A stretch of 64,000 nucleotides of DNA, taken from positions 9,548,001 to 9,612,000 of the forward strand of contig JAUCEF010000007.1 in the NCBI GenBank assembly GCA_033558025.1, read 5' to 3'. Numbering within the stretch: the first letter of the stretch is position 1; each line of letters begins with the position of its first letter. Source of the DNA: Phytophthora sp. 'mugwort'. Taxonomy: Eukaryota > Oomycota > Peronosporomycetes > Peronosporales > Peronosporaceae. Below, one piece after another: positions 1 to 11,294 of the stretch. The translations under genes were made by a program, and so were the position numbers. The notes beneath the pieces are model-generated. The model was not told the origin of the DNA. It searched no databases and worked only from the letters and a program-made list of their open reading frames with translations.

Positions 1-2315
1 ACTAGTAGCTTCTGATAGTTTAGATTCTAGCTCCGCAATCATAGAGTTGAGGATTGTTTCTCCTGGCTCAATGTCGGCGTCCGTCTTCAATTGAAGCTGC
101 ATCACTTGGCTCTCGCATTTGTATACGCACGCCTTCTTGCTGCTATTGCATTTGCTGTTAATACTTGTGCAAATTAGATTAATGTTCTATTTGCTGCTCC
201 CGCAACTGTTCTTGGAATACCTGCTCTTTCTGCACGACCGCCCTTTGAATGATTTCGTATTCTTGCTTCTGCTGTTCTCGCAAAGCTTGACTTGTTACTA
301 GTGATCTAGGTTTCTTGACATCTGTTGAGTCCGAGACTTCTTATTCTTAGCCACTCGTTCAAATGCAGCTGCTTGCTTGATAATTAACTTACGTCGTTCC
401 TGGGTAAACGTTTGTTTCAACACATTCTCAGACTTCGCCTTTCGAATTCTTCAGCTTGCTGTTGTATCGGAGTTTGAGGCTTGCATCCACGAAAGCTAAA
501 TGCTGCTCTTGCTTCTGCGCCAATGGAGCCAATTCTTGATCGACGGCCGCCTTAGTTGCTTGGAGCTCTTCTAGCTGAATTTGAGAGCTTGGATTTGCTC
601 GCTTTGCTCGGATTCCTTGATTCATACTCACTCTGAATTCCAATGATGCCTCTCATCTTTTCCTCCAAGGTCTCAAATTCTAATTGATTAGAGAGCTTAT
701 CAGTTTCAAGGATTTGCACATTTGCCAGTGCGTCAGCATTTTTGCGCGTTTCAGCTCGAATACTTCTGTCATTTGAAAGCCGCGCCCGCAACGATGCTTG
801 ACCCTGGTGTTGCTTGCGGCTACAGTTTGGTATTCCTGCCGAAGCGTCTGTTATCTAAGTTGAAGTTGTTCCATTTGTCTAGCTACCGGTAGTCCGCTAG
901 CTTCGACGTGCGATGAAATTAATTATTGAGGTAGTTCGTGGCGACCGGAGTCTGCTCTCTGTTTCTAAGGTGCGATGGTTGCCATGAAACCACACTTTAT
1001 CGGAGTCATATTTATCTATCTTCACCGGCTGCTTAGACACATAACTCGGCTCTCGCGCTAATTCTCATCGCTTTGTCTTTAAGGCTCTGGCGGCTGCGGC
1101 ACATTCAACACGGCGTTGTTGATTTTAGCTTCGCAAGGCTCTAGGATCATCTGAATATGTTGTTGAACAGCTAGATTGCATGTGTAAGTTCACTACATGT
1201 AGTAGTTTTTTGAAGATCCGAGAGCTACTGGCTACTGCTGTAGAAGTATACTCTTGTTGCGCCTGTTGTCGAGCAGACTTTCCAATATCTATGTGTTATC
1301 AGTAAATGCCTGGGAATGACTTTTCATCTGCGCTTCGAGTCTTTCAATGGCAATATCGCGAGATTTGATATTTTGCGTTTGCTTTGCGAAATCAGGCTGA
1401 AGTGATTTTTGCGGTGTTGACGTATTTCGACTCTGCTTCTGAGTAGGCGCCCTTGGCCGAGCGTTTTAGATAGCGCATTTCTTCAGCTCATCGCCCAATG
1501 CGAGAAACGCGTTCACTGGCCGGTTGAGCTTGAACGAACTCCACTAAATCTACAATTACCTGGTGGTGTCAATCTAAATATGCCTTGTGGGACTGAAAGC
1601 TACCTTCAAGCTCCTCGATAACAGAAGCACTCGATTGAATCATAAAAAAAGTTGAGGCGGAAATTATATTCAATAAATCGACCCAATGTCCAGTATTTGA
1701 TCAGTTTGAGCTTCTGCAACAATGTCAGGGTCGATTTCACCCTCTAGTTTGAATCCTTTGTTTTCAGCGTCATCAAGCTGCTTCGTAATTGTCTTAATTG
1801 TCTCCACGGCTTTTGAATCTTCTGTTGTGATTAATTTCTTTCCAAGTCTTCTTCTTGCGCTTTCACAACGCAAGATTTTCAGCTTTGTCCACACTGTTTC
1901 AATTGATGCTCAAGCTTGATCGTTTGCTGTCGCAACTACTGCTCAAGCTCGATCGTCTGCTGTTGCAACTGCTACTCAAGATTAGCGATTCGTTGCTCAA
2001 CAATGATTTAAGCAAGTAGCTTGGCTTCAAGAAAGTCGATACCTGCTGTTGCAATTGCTGCTCAAGCTCAGCGATTCGTTGCTCAACAGTGCTTTGCGCG
2101 GCGATCGAAGTCCAACGCTTAACTCCTCGTTTTCACTCTCAATCGGTTCGAGTTTTTAATTCGATCGCCTCCATCTTAATCTTAACGTCTTCCGTCTCTG
2201 CATTTCATCTCAATATTATTTCCGGCTTCTCCTTTTGAGTCTTTTCGACTACCGGCATCAAGCCAGAATCGATGGATCCCAGTAAATCATAGACAACTAA
2301 GACCAATGATCTTGT
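1..2315 (-). pseudogene. Decayed coiled-coil coding region
   Basis: Read on the minus strand, this stretch gives short, frame-broken peptides rich in Gln, Glu, Lys, Leu and Arg. They include repeated QQQ-IELEQ-like heptads near 1900-2100 and charged helices near 430-790 and 1670-1894. No frame stays open beyond about 80 codons, so it is not an active gene. The composition matches a long coiled-coil protein. It lies directly downstream of the NPA-repeat segment on the same strand, so both may be parts of one former gene that runs off the left edge of the window. I do not recognise a family. Identity as a coiled coil is moderate; membership in one gene with the next feature is inference. Confidence 0.45.
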
Positions 2316-2930
2316 TTATCGCAGCAGGGTTCGCCGACAACGCACATCAATTGATCTTGACACGGTTCGCCTCCAGAAGTTCCATCGCAGCAAGGTTGGT
2401 AGACAACCTTTCCCAATTGATCCCGGGGAAAGTGACCTTAAAGATGTCCCTCGCACTGTGAGTCGCAGCAGGATTCTGAGACAATTGATCCAGTTTAATC
2501 TGATCAGGGTTCGCCTCAGATGGTACACTGCAGCAGAGTTTTTCGACAACGCAGGTCCAACGAATAATGTAAGGATTCGCCTCAGATAATCCATCACAGC
2601 AGGGTTCTCAGACAACGCAGACCAATTGATCTTGTCAGGGTTCGACTCCAGAAAGTCCATTGGAGCAGTGTTCCTACACAATGTTCCCATTCGATCTTGT
2701 CAGAGTTCAAGGTCGATCGCAGCAGGGCTAATAGATAAATACTTACAATCGATCATGTTACGGTTGTCCTTCAGAAGTTCCATCGCGCCCGAGTCGTAGA
2801 TTTTCATCAAGTCGTTGAGGCTTGTTTTCCTTGGTATACTGACTTTTTTTCTTGGAATGCCCAAGGCAGTGATTGAATCGAATCCAGTAGCTATGCTCAA
2901 GAATACAAAAAAGAAATGCATCTTGCCCAC
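2316..2930 (-). pseudogene. Signal-peptide protein with NPA tandem repeats, frameshifted
   Basis: From 2930 the minus strand begins with a short Lys-bearing start, a hydrophobic stretch (FFFVFLSIATGF) and a small-residue end, which looks like a secretion signal. A stop at about 2700 and later frameshifts then break a series of repeats of roughly 34 residues. Recognisable units, in changing frames, are ESNPDKINWSALSENPAV, EANPDQIKLDQLSQNPAA and EANRVKINWCALSANPAA. The repeated core is NPDKI-W--LS-NPAA. Such repeats are known to me from giant-virus proteins and from some protist genes; that comparison is from memory and was not searched. The gene is clearly broken. Its function is unknown. Confidence 0.6.
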
Positions 2931-3501
2931 TAGCTGCAGAAATATCCATCCAATGCCGCGATCGTGCTCCCGATCCTTCAGCTAAACCCTAAAGCCGCTC
3001 TCAACAAACGCTTCAACGTGTAGTGGGATCCGAATGGACACACTCACGAGGGAAGCTGGCGCTTCCTGAGAGCTCTTGCTAGTTTACTACTTGTGAATAG
3101 CAGAACGAGGTCGGCTAATCCTACGTCAGGTACTCCTAATTCTCTACCTGAATATTCTTTAGTATTCTCCCTTCCTCCTAGTCTTATTCTACGCCAGCTT
3201 GACTTAAGTTCTCAGCCCAGACGCGTGGTCAGGTCCTGAAGACCATTGCCTCACTACACAACGAGGGGATGCTGAGTCTGAACCGTGTTCGATGATGTAC
3301 ACCAGTAAAACTGTGGTCGATGCAGTCGCATTTTCAGTTTCGTGTATTCGGAGTGTGGTTACAAGGCCGTTCGCAACGATAACACAGCGTTCAACGTCCT
3401 ACCGTTTCGTCTGCAGACTTATACACATAACATATTGTAGAGATTGGTAGTGGAACTAGATCGAAACTAAAAATAATAATTAAACTGCGAATCGAACGTG
3501 C
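2931..3501. other. No gene seen
   Basis: I see no credible coding frame, RNA gene or strong repeat here. The 3' flank of the NNRANQLN-repeat exon lies at the right edge. Confidence 0.5.
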
Positions 3502-3732
3502 CTAGTTATATTCCGAGGCGCGGCTGGAGTAGTAGCGCTGGTTGTTGGTGTTGAGCTGATTCGATCGATTATTCAATGCCGCCTTTTGCGAATAGTCAGA
3601 GCTTCCACGACTGCTGTAGTACGCCATGTTGTTTGAATTGAGCTGATTCGCGCGATTGTTCAACGCCGCCATGTTCTGGGGAGATTCTTTAGGTTCACTC
3701 GAGAAGTGCCGCCCAAGCGCAGCAGCATACGA
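3502..3732 (-). CDS. Terminal exon of an NNRANQLN-repeat protein (partial or relic)
   Basis: An acceptor AG on the minus strand just above 3732 opens a 76-codon frame ending in TAG at 3504-3502. It holds two tandem copies of a roughly 30-residue unit: AALNNRANQLNSNN followed by a Tyr-Ser-Ser-Arg stretch, then AALNNRSNQLNTNN followed by another YYSSR. The unit is Asn-rich and polar, with no membrane segment. Upstream at about 3790-3900 a second minus-strand stretch (core VYALREPRESRIIAFVVN) looks like an earlier exon. I could not join the two cleanly, because frames near 3880-3900 contain stops. I recall proteins with this repeat from oomycete genomes, but no function. It may be an intact last exon of a gene whose 5' part has decayed. 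Confidence 0.45.
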   Translation of the reverse strand, partial: SYAAALGRHFSSEPKESPQNMAALNNRANQLNSNNMAYYSSRGSSDYSQKAALNNRSNQLNTNNQRYYSSRASEYN

Positions 3733-4077
3733 CTAGAATCGGCAAAGTCAGTAGAAGAAAGACGCCGTGATTCAGCTCATGCTCTTGTTGCGACGGTATG
3801 CTTTGCGTAGCTCCCATTCTGCGCTGTTCACCACAAAAGCGATAATGCGTGATTCACGCGGTTCTCTCAGCGCGTAAACACCAATCCTCGGTTATCTGAA
3901 GGTAAAAGGAAGGCGATATCACTAATCGCTCGGCAATATATGCTGGGCTCACATTCCGCATGAAGCAAAAATACGACGTAGTACTAAAGAACATGTTTCT
4001 TACAGCCACAAGACTGTGCTTTTTTCTTTTTATTTCTAAATTAACGGTTCATCTCATCTTACAGCCAATGACGACAC

Positions 4078-4674
4078 TTACAAGTGACGACGATTCTTAC
4101 GTTGCGCCGCACGCGCAACCATAATCATACCCATTCGCTGGATATCCAGATTCGGCGTGCACGTCTTCGTCTTAACCACGCGAGTTGGCATAGTCGGCGC
4201 TTGCCCTTGGTGATAAATACAGTAATCGTTGGAGCATATCTCCCAGTCCTTGCGGCACCGTTCGCCCGTCGACGAGGCAATACCACGGCATCGATACTGG
4301 TCGTACCTACGGACATACACCTCCGGACCAGGCGCTTGATTCTTGTGCTGGTCACAGTATCCCTCCGAGTTCACATTGTCTCCCTTTCTTCCGCAACGTT
4401 TATTCGTAGATTTTGCGGTACCACGGCACTGAGGAGCGCCTGGTCGGTGCTGATGACAGAGGCCATCTGCGTCGAGCTTGCCCTGCACCCTACAACGCTC
4501 TCCGTTCATCTTCCTTCCGTTGCACATCGACGCTTGTTGATTGCCGCTCTGTCCCCTTACTGATCTGCTTGAGCGCAAATTCACAAATGAGCAGGATCTT
4601 CGAAGGGTATTTCGGGCAAGAAGATGATTTTGTTCTTCGCCGCGCGGATTCAACTCGGAGTTTGCTTGAATCAT
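4078..4674 (-). CDS. Small protein with three Cys/His (C-X9/10-C-X11/12-C-X2-H) repeats
   Basis: The frame encodes 198 residues. From about residue 50 it carries three consecutive zinc-binding-type units. Unit 1 starts MCNGRKMNGERC and ends GLCHQH; unit 2 starts CRGTAKSTNKRC and ends YCDQH; unit 3 starts CRGIASSTGERC and ends YCIYH. Each has the pattern C-X9/10-C-X11/12-C-X2-H. The linkers are Gln/Ala/Pro-rich, and the C-terminus is basic (AAQRKNRRHL). The first 49 residues look non-conserved, so translation may really begin at the Met just before unit 1. The spacing resembles short Cys-rich domains annotated as DUF5763-like in phages and large DNA viruses; that is from memory. A damaged paralogue lies 400 bp away on the same strand. 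Role unknown; nucleic-acid or protein binding is inference. Confidence 0.6.
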   Translation of the reverse strand: MIQANSELNPRGEEQNHLLARNTLRRSCSFVNLRSSRSVRGQSGNQQASMCNGRKMNGERCRVQGKLDADGLCHQHRPGAPQCRGTAKSTNKRCGRKGDNVNSEGYCDQHKNQAPGPEVYVRRYDQYRCRGIASSTGERCRKDWEICSNDYCIYHQGQAPTMPTRVVKTKTCTPNLDIQRMGMIMVARAAQRKNRRHL

Positions 4675-5088
4675 TCAAGGAAACTACGCGAGAATCAAGT
4701 ACCACTATCCGCCATTTATTTTCTCTCATTACGGGGGAGAATTACTTTTGAAACCAGCCAACTAACGGAGGTGGCTTGTTTTGAGAAATGAGCGCTCATC
4801 TCTAAGTTCAAGATTCGAATTCCCTCGTTCCCCCTTCCTCACTTTCGCCCTGCAGCTCACATCTGGATTTCCGTACGGGAAACAATAGTGCGGTTGGCAC
4901 AGCAACAACACTGCACGCTGCAGAAGATGAGCATACAAGCACAAATGAACAGTTACTGGAGGGCGAACAGGATGAGGAAAATCTCGTTGATGAAAGATTG
5001 AACAATGAGCTGTGTCTAGACACTTTGTTGATTCTCGTGCGACTGTTGAAATTTTTAAAACTTAACAGTTTCGAGAATGCAACCGATC

Positions 5089-5560
5089 CTACAATTCGCT
5101 ACGACGACTCTTACGTTGCTCCAAATGCGCAGCCCAAGTAGCAGCCGCTTGCTGAGTGTCCACGTCTGCCTTCCGCGCTTTTGTCAAAGCCTCGACAGCT
5201 GCTTGTCCCTCGCTCAGCGTCTGCCTTCGGCGCTTTCGTCCAAGCTTTGCGAACTGCTTGTCCTTGTTGATAGTGACACATGCCATTGGAACGTACTTTC
5301 CAATTCTTGCGGCAGGGATCACCCGTCGACGACAAGGCATTGATCGCCCTTCAGGTCGTGTGATGCACGCAAAACCCTTCACCATTCACCTTATTTCCTC
5401 TGATTCGGCAACGCTCATTGGTCCCTTTCTTGGTACCTCGACACTGCGGAGCATCCGGCCTGTGTTGATCGCACCAGCCGCCAGCATCAAGCTCCAACTT
5501 TGTTCCGCAGGGTTCTCCTCGAATGTTTCTTCCGTTGCACATCGTCGCTTGTCGCTGTAG
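5089..5560 (-). pseudogene. Frameshifted paralogue of the Cys/His triple-repeat protein
   Basis: Reading minus from about 5542, units 1 and 2 are intact (MCNGRNIRGEPC ... WCDQH and CRGTKKGTNERC ... FCVHH), followed by a stop at 5351. The third unit continues in another frame at 5335-5111 (STGDPCRKNWK ... MCHYQ), where the final His of the motif is replaced by Gln. A tail with an ADAERGTSSCRGFDK-like stretch follows. Order and spacing match the gene at 4078-4674, so this is a tandem duplicate that has lost its frame and one metal ligand. Confidence 0.6.
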
Positions 5561-5633
5561 GGATCTGGATGTGTGAGCTCTGATTCAGAAATGAGCGAGC
5601 AAATGGTCCAAAACCTGGGTTTTCGACGTGGCA

Positions 5634-5739
5634 GAGATATCAGTGAGAATGTTTTAAACATTTCAACTTTAAATAGAGTGAAAATGTTTAAACTTTACAG
5701 AGAATGAAATGTTTAAAAATATTCTCGCTGATCTCGCTT
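5634..5739. repeat. AT-rich foldback (MITE-like) element
   Basis: Two arms of about 30 bases are imperfect reverse complements: TGAGAATGTTTTAAACATTTCA on the left and TGAAATGTTTAAAAATATTCTCG on the right. They enclose about 40 AT-rich bases. The whole unit is about 105 bp and would fold into one hairpin. No protein is encoded. I could not identify a target duplication with certainty. Confidence 0.5.
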
Positions 5740-6521
5740 AAATATAGAGAGTGATTCGTGTATTTCGAAGTGTTGTACCCTCTGAAAAAGAGGGGGTGAA
5801 GTCACATAAAACGACCAACGGAGGAGTGTGGTTTCGAGCGTGCGTAGACACAGCAAACCCGCGCGGGGTGGGGTGTCCGCGAAGCAGTGTCGCGATCTAT
5901 CCTCGTCGGGGTCGTGAGTACCTTCGGCCTAGAGGGATGACTTGTAGCTTAACGGAAAGAGAGAACGGGAACTTAAAAGGGAAATTAATAAAAAAAACTT
6001 TTGTTTTTTTGTTGATGTTCTGTTCAACGAGGTAGTTTCACGGCTGACTTCCTCGATGCGGCCGGCAGCTATCCTGCCGACACGCCACTCCTGTCTTCAC
6101 CTTGCGTTTCCGAGCGTCCTTCAAGCGTTCGCACATACACACCTTCTCCTTAGTTATACTCATTACCTTTTACCTGTCAAGTGCACCCCGCACACGAGTC
6201 CCTCGTCGCACTCCAGGCGTTCCATTGTCGAACGCTGACACTGGTCTCTTGAAGCTTGGTACGCTTCTCCTTCGCGAAGACACTCGGTGGCCCGGCGACG
6301 GGACGCCTCAGGTCCTCTGCACACGCGTGGCTCAAGTAGTCCATGAGGAGTGTCAACCGGTCATCCGAGCGCGGACCGTGACAGCAAGAATGCGCGGTAT
6401 TTGCGAAGGCATGCCCGGCGCCGATCATTCCAGCGCGCAGATCACTGTAGCGGGCTGAGCTTGTTTTTTTCCTCGATAGAGCGCAGAGATTGCCTTTGCG
6501 GAGCGCAGCGAACCCCGCTGA
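5740..6521. other. Non-coding, probably degenerate repeat DNA
   Basis: The open frames here lack recognisable domains and codon bias. A GC-rich patch at 5840-5960 and a poly-A/T patch near 5990-6010 look like transposon flank. A CGCAGCGAA-type motif near 6505, just before the LTR, recurs near 47515. Confidence 0.35.
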
Positions 6522-7056
6522 TGTAAGGGGGTCACTTTTCAGAATGGTATACCGTAATACCCCTAAGTGAAGTACAAATTCCCCTTCCCAATTTAATACC
6601 TTCGGTGGAAGCTATTCATATTATGTACAACAACTGATTAGCTATCAGAGCGGGAACTGTTCATACAAACAACCATGAGGAGCGAAATGAGTAGATGCCT
6701 CAACGTATTAGGTTTAATAAATCATTAGCGTGCACAGCTACTAAATTGGCGAGGGGGGGACTGTAGCCAGCATCACTATGACATACCGGTAATGACGTCG
6801 CGGGTGGGTACCACATATATGGTACACATACATCAGAACCACCCAATAGGATAACATCTAGGTACTTTATAGGTGATTTATAGTTAGTATGTAGACGCAT
6901 TAAGAGGGGCCATTTATAAATATATTCAGTCTTATATCTACCTATTTTGGTTACAGTCCCCTCAGACCAGGGACTTGTGAACTGCCGTTCACTGAGGGTT
7001 TGTATATCTTCGGAAGTCACACTTCTTGCACGCAAGGTTTTGCGTTTCCCGTCTCG
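6522..7056 (+). repeat. 5' LTR of copy A, diverged and interrupted
   Basis: It begins TGTAAGGGGGTCACTTTTCA, which corresponds to the LTR start of copy B with a small deletion. The match is interrupted from about 6550 to 6750 by unrelated sequence. It resumes at about 6755 with the same order of landmarks as the other LTRs: ACCACCCAATAGGATAACAT, then CAGACCAGGGACTTGTGAAC, then GTTCACTGAGGG. The right boundary is approximate. Confidence 0.7.
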
Positions 7057-7125
7057 CTTGGTACCACTTGTAGTCAATCCAAGCCTACGCGGGTTACTAC
7101 CTGAAACCTCTGAGGTCCTAGCAAC

Positions 7126-8197
7126 ATGGACCGGAATGAGTTTCCCCATCTGAACGACTCACACTTCGGGTCCGTTCGTAAGATGACTGGCATCTTTGGC
7201 ATGGATACCTTGCGCAGCTTGGCATCATCAACGCAAGCTGAGCAGGTCGTGCGCATGACCGCGTTCGACATGTAAAGCGGGACTCATGGAACATGTTCGG
7301 AGCAACCTGCACGTTCCGGTCGCAGAGCCGAAACCGGTTCTACCCCAAGCCATTGAGGTTGAAGGTAAATCCATACGAGTGGAAGAAAAGTGAAAACATT
7401 AACTTCTGGGTGCGTGAAGTAGAGCCCGCAATGAATGCGGTTCTCATCTCTTCGGAGCACCTCCGGGTGGCTTTCGCCCTCTCCACCCTTAGCGGTTGTG
7501 CTAAGAGTTGGGCGTATACGCGGGAAGCGACAACGCCTAGATGCTTTGCATCCTGGGCTCAGCTGTGTGAGCATCTTAGAGCAGCGTTCCTCCCGGCGGA
7601 CAACGAGTAACCCCGCGCCAGCGGTTACGCTTCCTGTCATGTGTGTACAGGGAAGACGTGAGATGCACGAGTACATCCAGAGATGCGGGAGCTCACCGCA
7701 TCCCTCGTCGGGAACCACTCCATGGACAGATCAAGGTGACGGTCTTCATGGACTAGGCCCGACCCGCACCCTGCGGTTTCGGGTGCAGGAAATACTCTGG
7801 AAGACGCGACCCAAGTCGCCCTCCAAGAAGAATTAGTCACCGTCAGGCGCGCACGCCGACGGTGATGTGGCCAGGGGCAACGACATCAAGTCGCGGGGGA
7901 CCAGCGGGAAAGTGCCATGGAATTGGGCTCGCCGAGCAGCATGATATTCGCTGCTATAGCTGTGGTAAGCTAAGGTACATGGCACGTGCCTGTCTTGCGG
8001 GGGGGGGACAACGAAAGCGTTTCCCTCCAAAGCCCATCACGCACCGCAAGTCGAGTTTGAAGTCACTTCAGACTGGAGACGCTTCAAGCGATTCGGAACC
8101 CGGGGCCGGCTTCCTCCGACGCGGCCAGTCGGAGGGTGTCATCGCATCTTCGACAGCGAGACCGGCCATCGGGTCAAGGCAGGCAGCATCAAGCTAG
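7126..8197 (+). pseudogene. gag of copy A with zinc knuckle, broken
   Basis: ATG at 7126 starts a Gag frame (MDRNEFPHLND) that meets TAA at 7273 after 49 codons. The capsid-like part continues in other frames at 7293-7610 (NPYEWKKSENINFWVREVE) and beyond. A retroviral-type zinc knuckle is visible near 7951-7992 as CYSCGKLRYMARAC. The His of the C-X2-C-X4-H-X4-C pattern is Tyr here, so zinc binding is probably lost. Gag would package element RNA. This copy is non-functional. Confidence 0.75.
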
Positions 8198-10330
8198 AGC
8201 CGCTGCCCGAGGTCTCTCGGAGCTCCTGAACCTCGACAAGTTGACGTCGACATATTTCCTGGCCGAACTGAAAGCTGGAGAAATCATGGCGGTGGTACTC
8301 TTGAAGCAAGAGTCCACTCCTGAGGAATTGAATTCCTCGTCGGTTATGGACGAGGGCTTCCTGGAAGCATTCTCCTCCCAGCGTGCCTCGCGCTTGGGTT
8401 CTGATATTCTCAAGAACCCGAAGGATCCCGTGTATCCTTTGATGAAGGAGTTCGAGGACGTCGTGTCCAAGGACCCACCGTCTCAACTTCCACCGGATCG
8501 TGGGATCGGGTACGAGATTGATCTCGTGCGGGCACAAAGTACTGTGTCACCAGACAATGGCCACTACTCGCGAGCAGTGCGAGGTCATTGATGCCTTCTT
8601 TGCCGCTAAGTCCAAGGCAGGCATGGTGCGGGAATCGAAATTCCCGCACTCGACGCCAACCTTCTGCGTTCGGAAGCCGGACGGGAAGTGGCGTCTGGTT
8701 CATGCTTCCAATATGCTGAACAGCGCGACGGTTCCGGCCCAGACACCCATCCCGCGAAAGAATGTGTTTTGTTGAACAACATGGCCGGGTGCGAGTTGTA
8801 CAGCGCCCTGGATCTGGTGGACGGATACTACCGGATCCTGATGCGCGAGAGCGACATCCCGCTCACTGCAGTGAGCACCCCGAGCTGTATGCTCTGAGAG
8901 CGGCTTGTAATGTCCCAGGGTCTGTCTAATACCCCGACGACGTGGTCACGCAGGTGTTTAGAGCACTGCGTGAGTATGCACAGTCGTATTTCGACGATAG
9001 GTTCGTCCATAGCCGTGCCGAGGGAGGGAAGATGGCTATGGAGGTGCATTTAGAGCACCTCCGTCGAGTGTTAGAGGTCATGAAGCGAACAAGCTCTGTG
9101 CCACCATCGACAAGTGCGACTTCGCGGCGCAAGAGATCAAAGCTGTCGGTTGCTTCGTCAGCAACGTCGCTCGAGCCGACCCGGAGAAGGTCGAGGCCAT
9201 TTCGACTTCGTCAATGCCAAGATCCTAGAAGGACCTGAGGAGGTGGCTGGGCCTAGCCAACTACCTCCATAAGCACAGCGAAAGGTACGCGGTATGACGA
9301 GATCCTTGTCGGATCTTCTGAAGAAGGATACCGACTGGCACTCGGGCGTGAGCACCAGGAAGTTTTTGACAATGTCAAGGCAAGCCTTCAGAAGACGCCT
9401 GTCCTGGTACTGTCGGACGAGACGAAGCCGTTCAGCGTCGTCTGCGACGCATTCGATTATGCAATCGGATGTGCATTGCTGCAGAACGATGCAGCAGGAC
9501 ATGAACGAGTGATCTCGTTTCAGTCCAGGTTGCCGAATGCTACTAGCCCGTCCATGACAAGGAGCTGCTTGCCATGAAGTACGCCCTTGTCAAATTCAGT
9601 GTGCACCTACTGGGATCCCATCCCTTTGTGATCTACACAGATCACGCATCCTTGCGGACGGCGATGAATTCGACCCATCTGTCCCAACGGATGGCGAGAT
9701 AGATGTCCTTCTTCGCGGAATACAACTTTCGCGTCGAGTACAAGCCTGGCAAGCACAATGTTCTTGCCGATGCATTGTCACGCGGATCGGACTATGAGCT
9801 GGCGCACATCAGTCGTGCCACGACCGATCTATACGAGCCGATGCGCATGGAGTATCGGGGCGACGAAAGTCACGGCACCTCTGGTACGGTTCCTGCCCGC
9901 TGGCAAGGAAGCCAAGGCCGGGTTGTCCACGCCACGTCGGAGAGACCGGCTCCGTCGATATGAGTGACACGATGGCCTGCATTACTATCGAATAGACCTC
10001 ATGAACCCCCCACGGGTAGTTTAACAAACGACGAGGATCCCAAGTTTGATATCCTTCAGGAGGCGCACGATGCGGTGTCGAGCGGTCGCTTGGGCCGCGA
10101 TACGACCTTCAATCGGTCTATCGTCTATGGTAGATCCACATGTACAAGTGGGTTGCACAGTACGTGAAGACATGTGAAACATGTCAGCGGGTAAAAGCCG
10201 CGGGAACATCTCGGCTCCTTTTCAGAGCCTGCCCGTTCCAGTGGACAGCTGAAAGTTGATGAGTCTGGATTTCATCTTCGGACTTCCGGCCGACGGCCAC
10301 GGAAACACCGGTATATTGGTGTTCATGTGC
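8198..10330 (+). pseudogene. pol of copy A (RT, RNase H, start of integrase), broken
   Basis: RT fingers appear at 8500-8775 (FCVRKPDGKWRLVHASNMLN). The ALDLVDGYYRILMRESDIPL block is at about 8805-8867, and the catalytic YFDD at 8987-8998 is followed by VHSR. RNase H follows near 9415-9720, starting from a CDA motif and continuing into VEYKPGKHNVLADALSR at 9730-9783. The beginning of integrase (LDFIFGLPADGHGNTGILVF) is near 10263-10323, and then the frame joins the antisense segment. The integrase catalytic core is absent. Several frameshifts and stops separate the parts. Confidence 0.8.
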
Positions 10331-10379
10331 CGTATGAGCTAATGGGGCGTCTTGCTCCGGTCAAAGACACAGTGACTGG

Positions 10380-11294
10380 AGGCCATAAGCGCTCGCCGAG
10401 AAGCACTCGAGGCGACTGAAGCCAACCCATGTAGACGTCAGCTCCGTGGAATTCCTCAGGAGGGAAGTGACCGGGAGCGTAAGGCGGCCTCCCCACGGCG
10501 CGGATACGAATACTCCCTCGCATGCGGCTGGGTCGCCGAGAAGCGCACTGCCATCCGACGGGCGACTGGTATCCCAACTGCTTCCCATTGGTATTTCCAC
10601 GCTGTCTTGGTCACCGTCTTCATCGTCCGAGGATAAGCTAAAGAGCCCCCTCTCAGGCTTGCGCCTGATTACCCCAACACGTCGCGGAGCGGAGACCGGG
10701 AAGCACCCCGCCTTTTACGGTTGATTTCCGAAGCTGCTACCTTCGCGTCCTTGACGCGAGCAGACGCCTCAGCGAGCGTCAAGTTCTTGATCGGAAGACG
10801 AGGTTTCGCTGCGTCCTCCTTGGGTGAGCCAGGACTCCCCTGACGTCCAGACGTCTTAGGCTCGTCGCTGCTGTCATGCTGGCTGGACAGCGGTGTACGC
10901 GATCCAAGCGAATTGTATTTGCTCGGGTCGCCGTCGGACCCTTGACGAGCGGGATTTCATTATCACCCCAAGACATGGGAGACATTTCCGAGTCCTCTCC
11001 ATAGTTCACGAGGGGCCCAGGATCCTCCACAGGCGGCTCAGGCGCCTTCGGAGTCACCACCTTGGTGGATCCCTTAGTGGCAGAGCCTGTGCCAGACGGC
11101 TTAGAGCTCGTAGCCTGCTGCTTGGAAGCAACAGGATTGGCAGGCGCTTTCGCACCGCTGCCAGACCGAGTCTTGGTCATGCCTGAGGCTGATGTGGAAG
11201 CCGAGAAGAAGAAGAGCACGCGGCAGTGCTCGGGCTCAAGAGGAAATAAGCCGGCTGCGGAAACCAACCGCAGCGAAGTCGATTCTCTCGCCAT
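10380..11294 (-). pseudogene. Antisense reading frame at the 3' end of copy A
   Basis: On the strand opposite pol, between pol and the 3' LTR, a frame runs from ATG at 11294 for 171 codons to 10779. It continues in other frames to about 10380. The product is rich in Lys, Ser, Pro and Asp (MTKTRSGSGAKAPANP; PLVNYGEDSEMSPMSWGD) and ends with a block PPYAPGHFPPEEFHGADVYM. The same protein, with amino-acid changes, is readable in copy C. I do not recognise a family. A frameshift near the middle makes this copy a pseudogene. Confidence 0.6.

Noticed and set aside
2700..2930. Host-targeting effector of RXLR or Crinkler type
   Set aside because: The signal-like start is there, but no RXLR-EER or LFLAK-type motif follows, and the frame stops after 76 codons.
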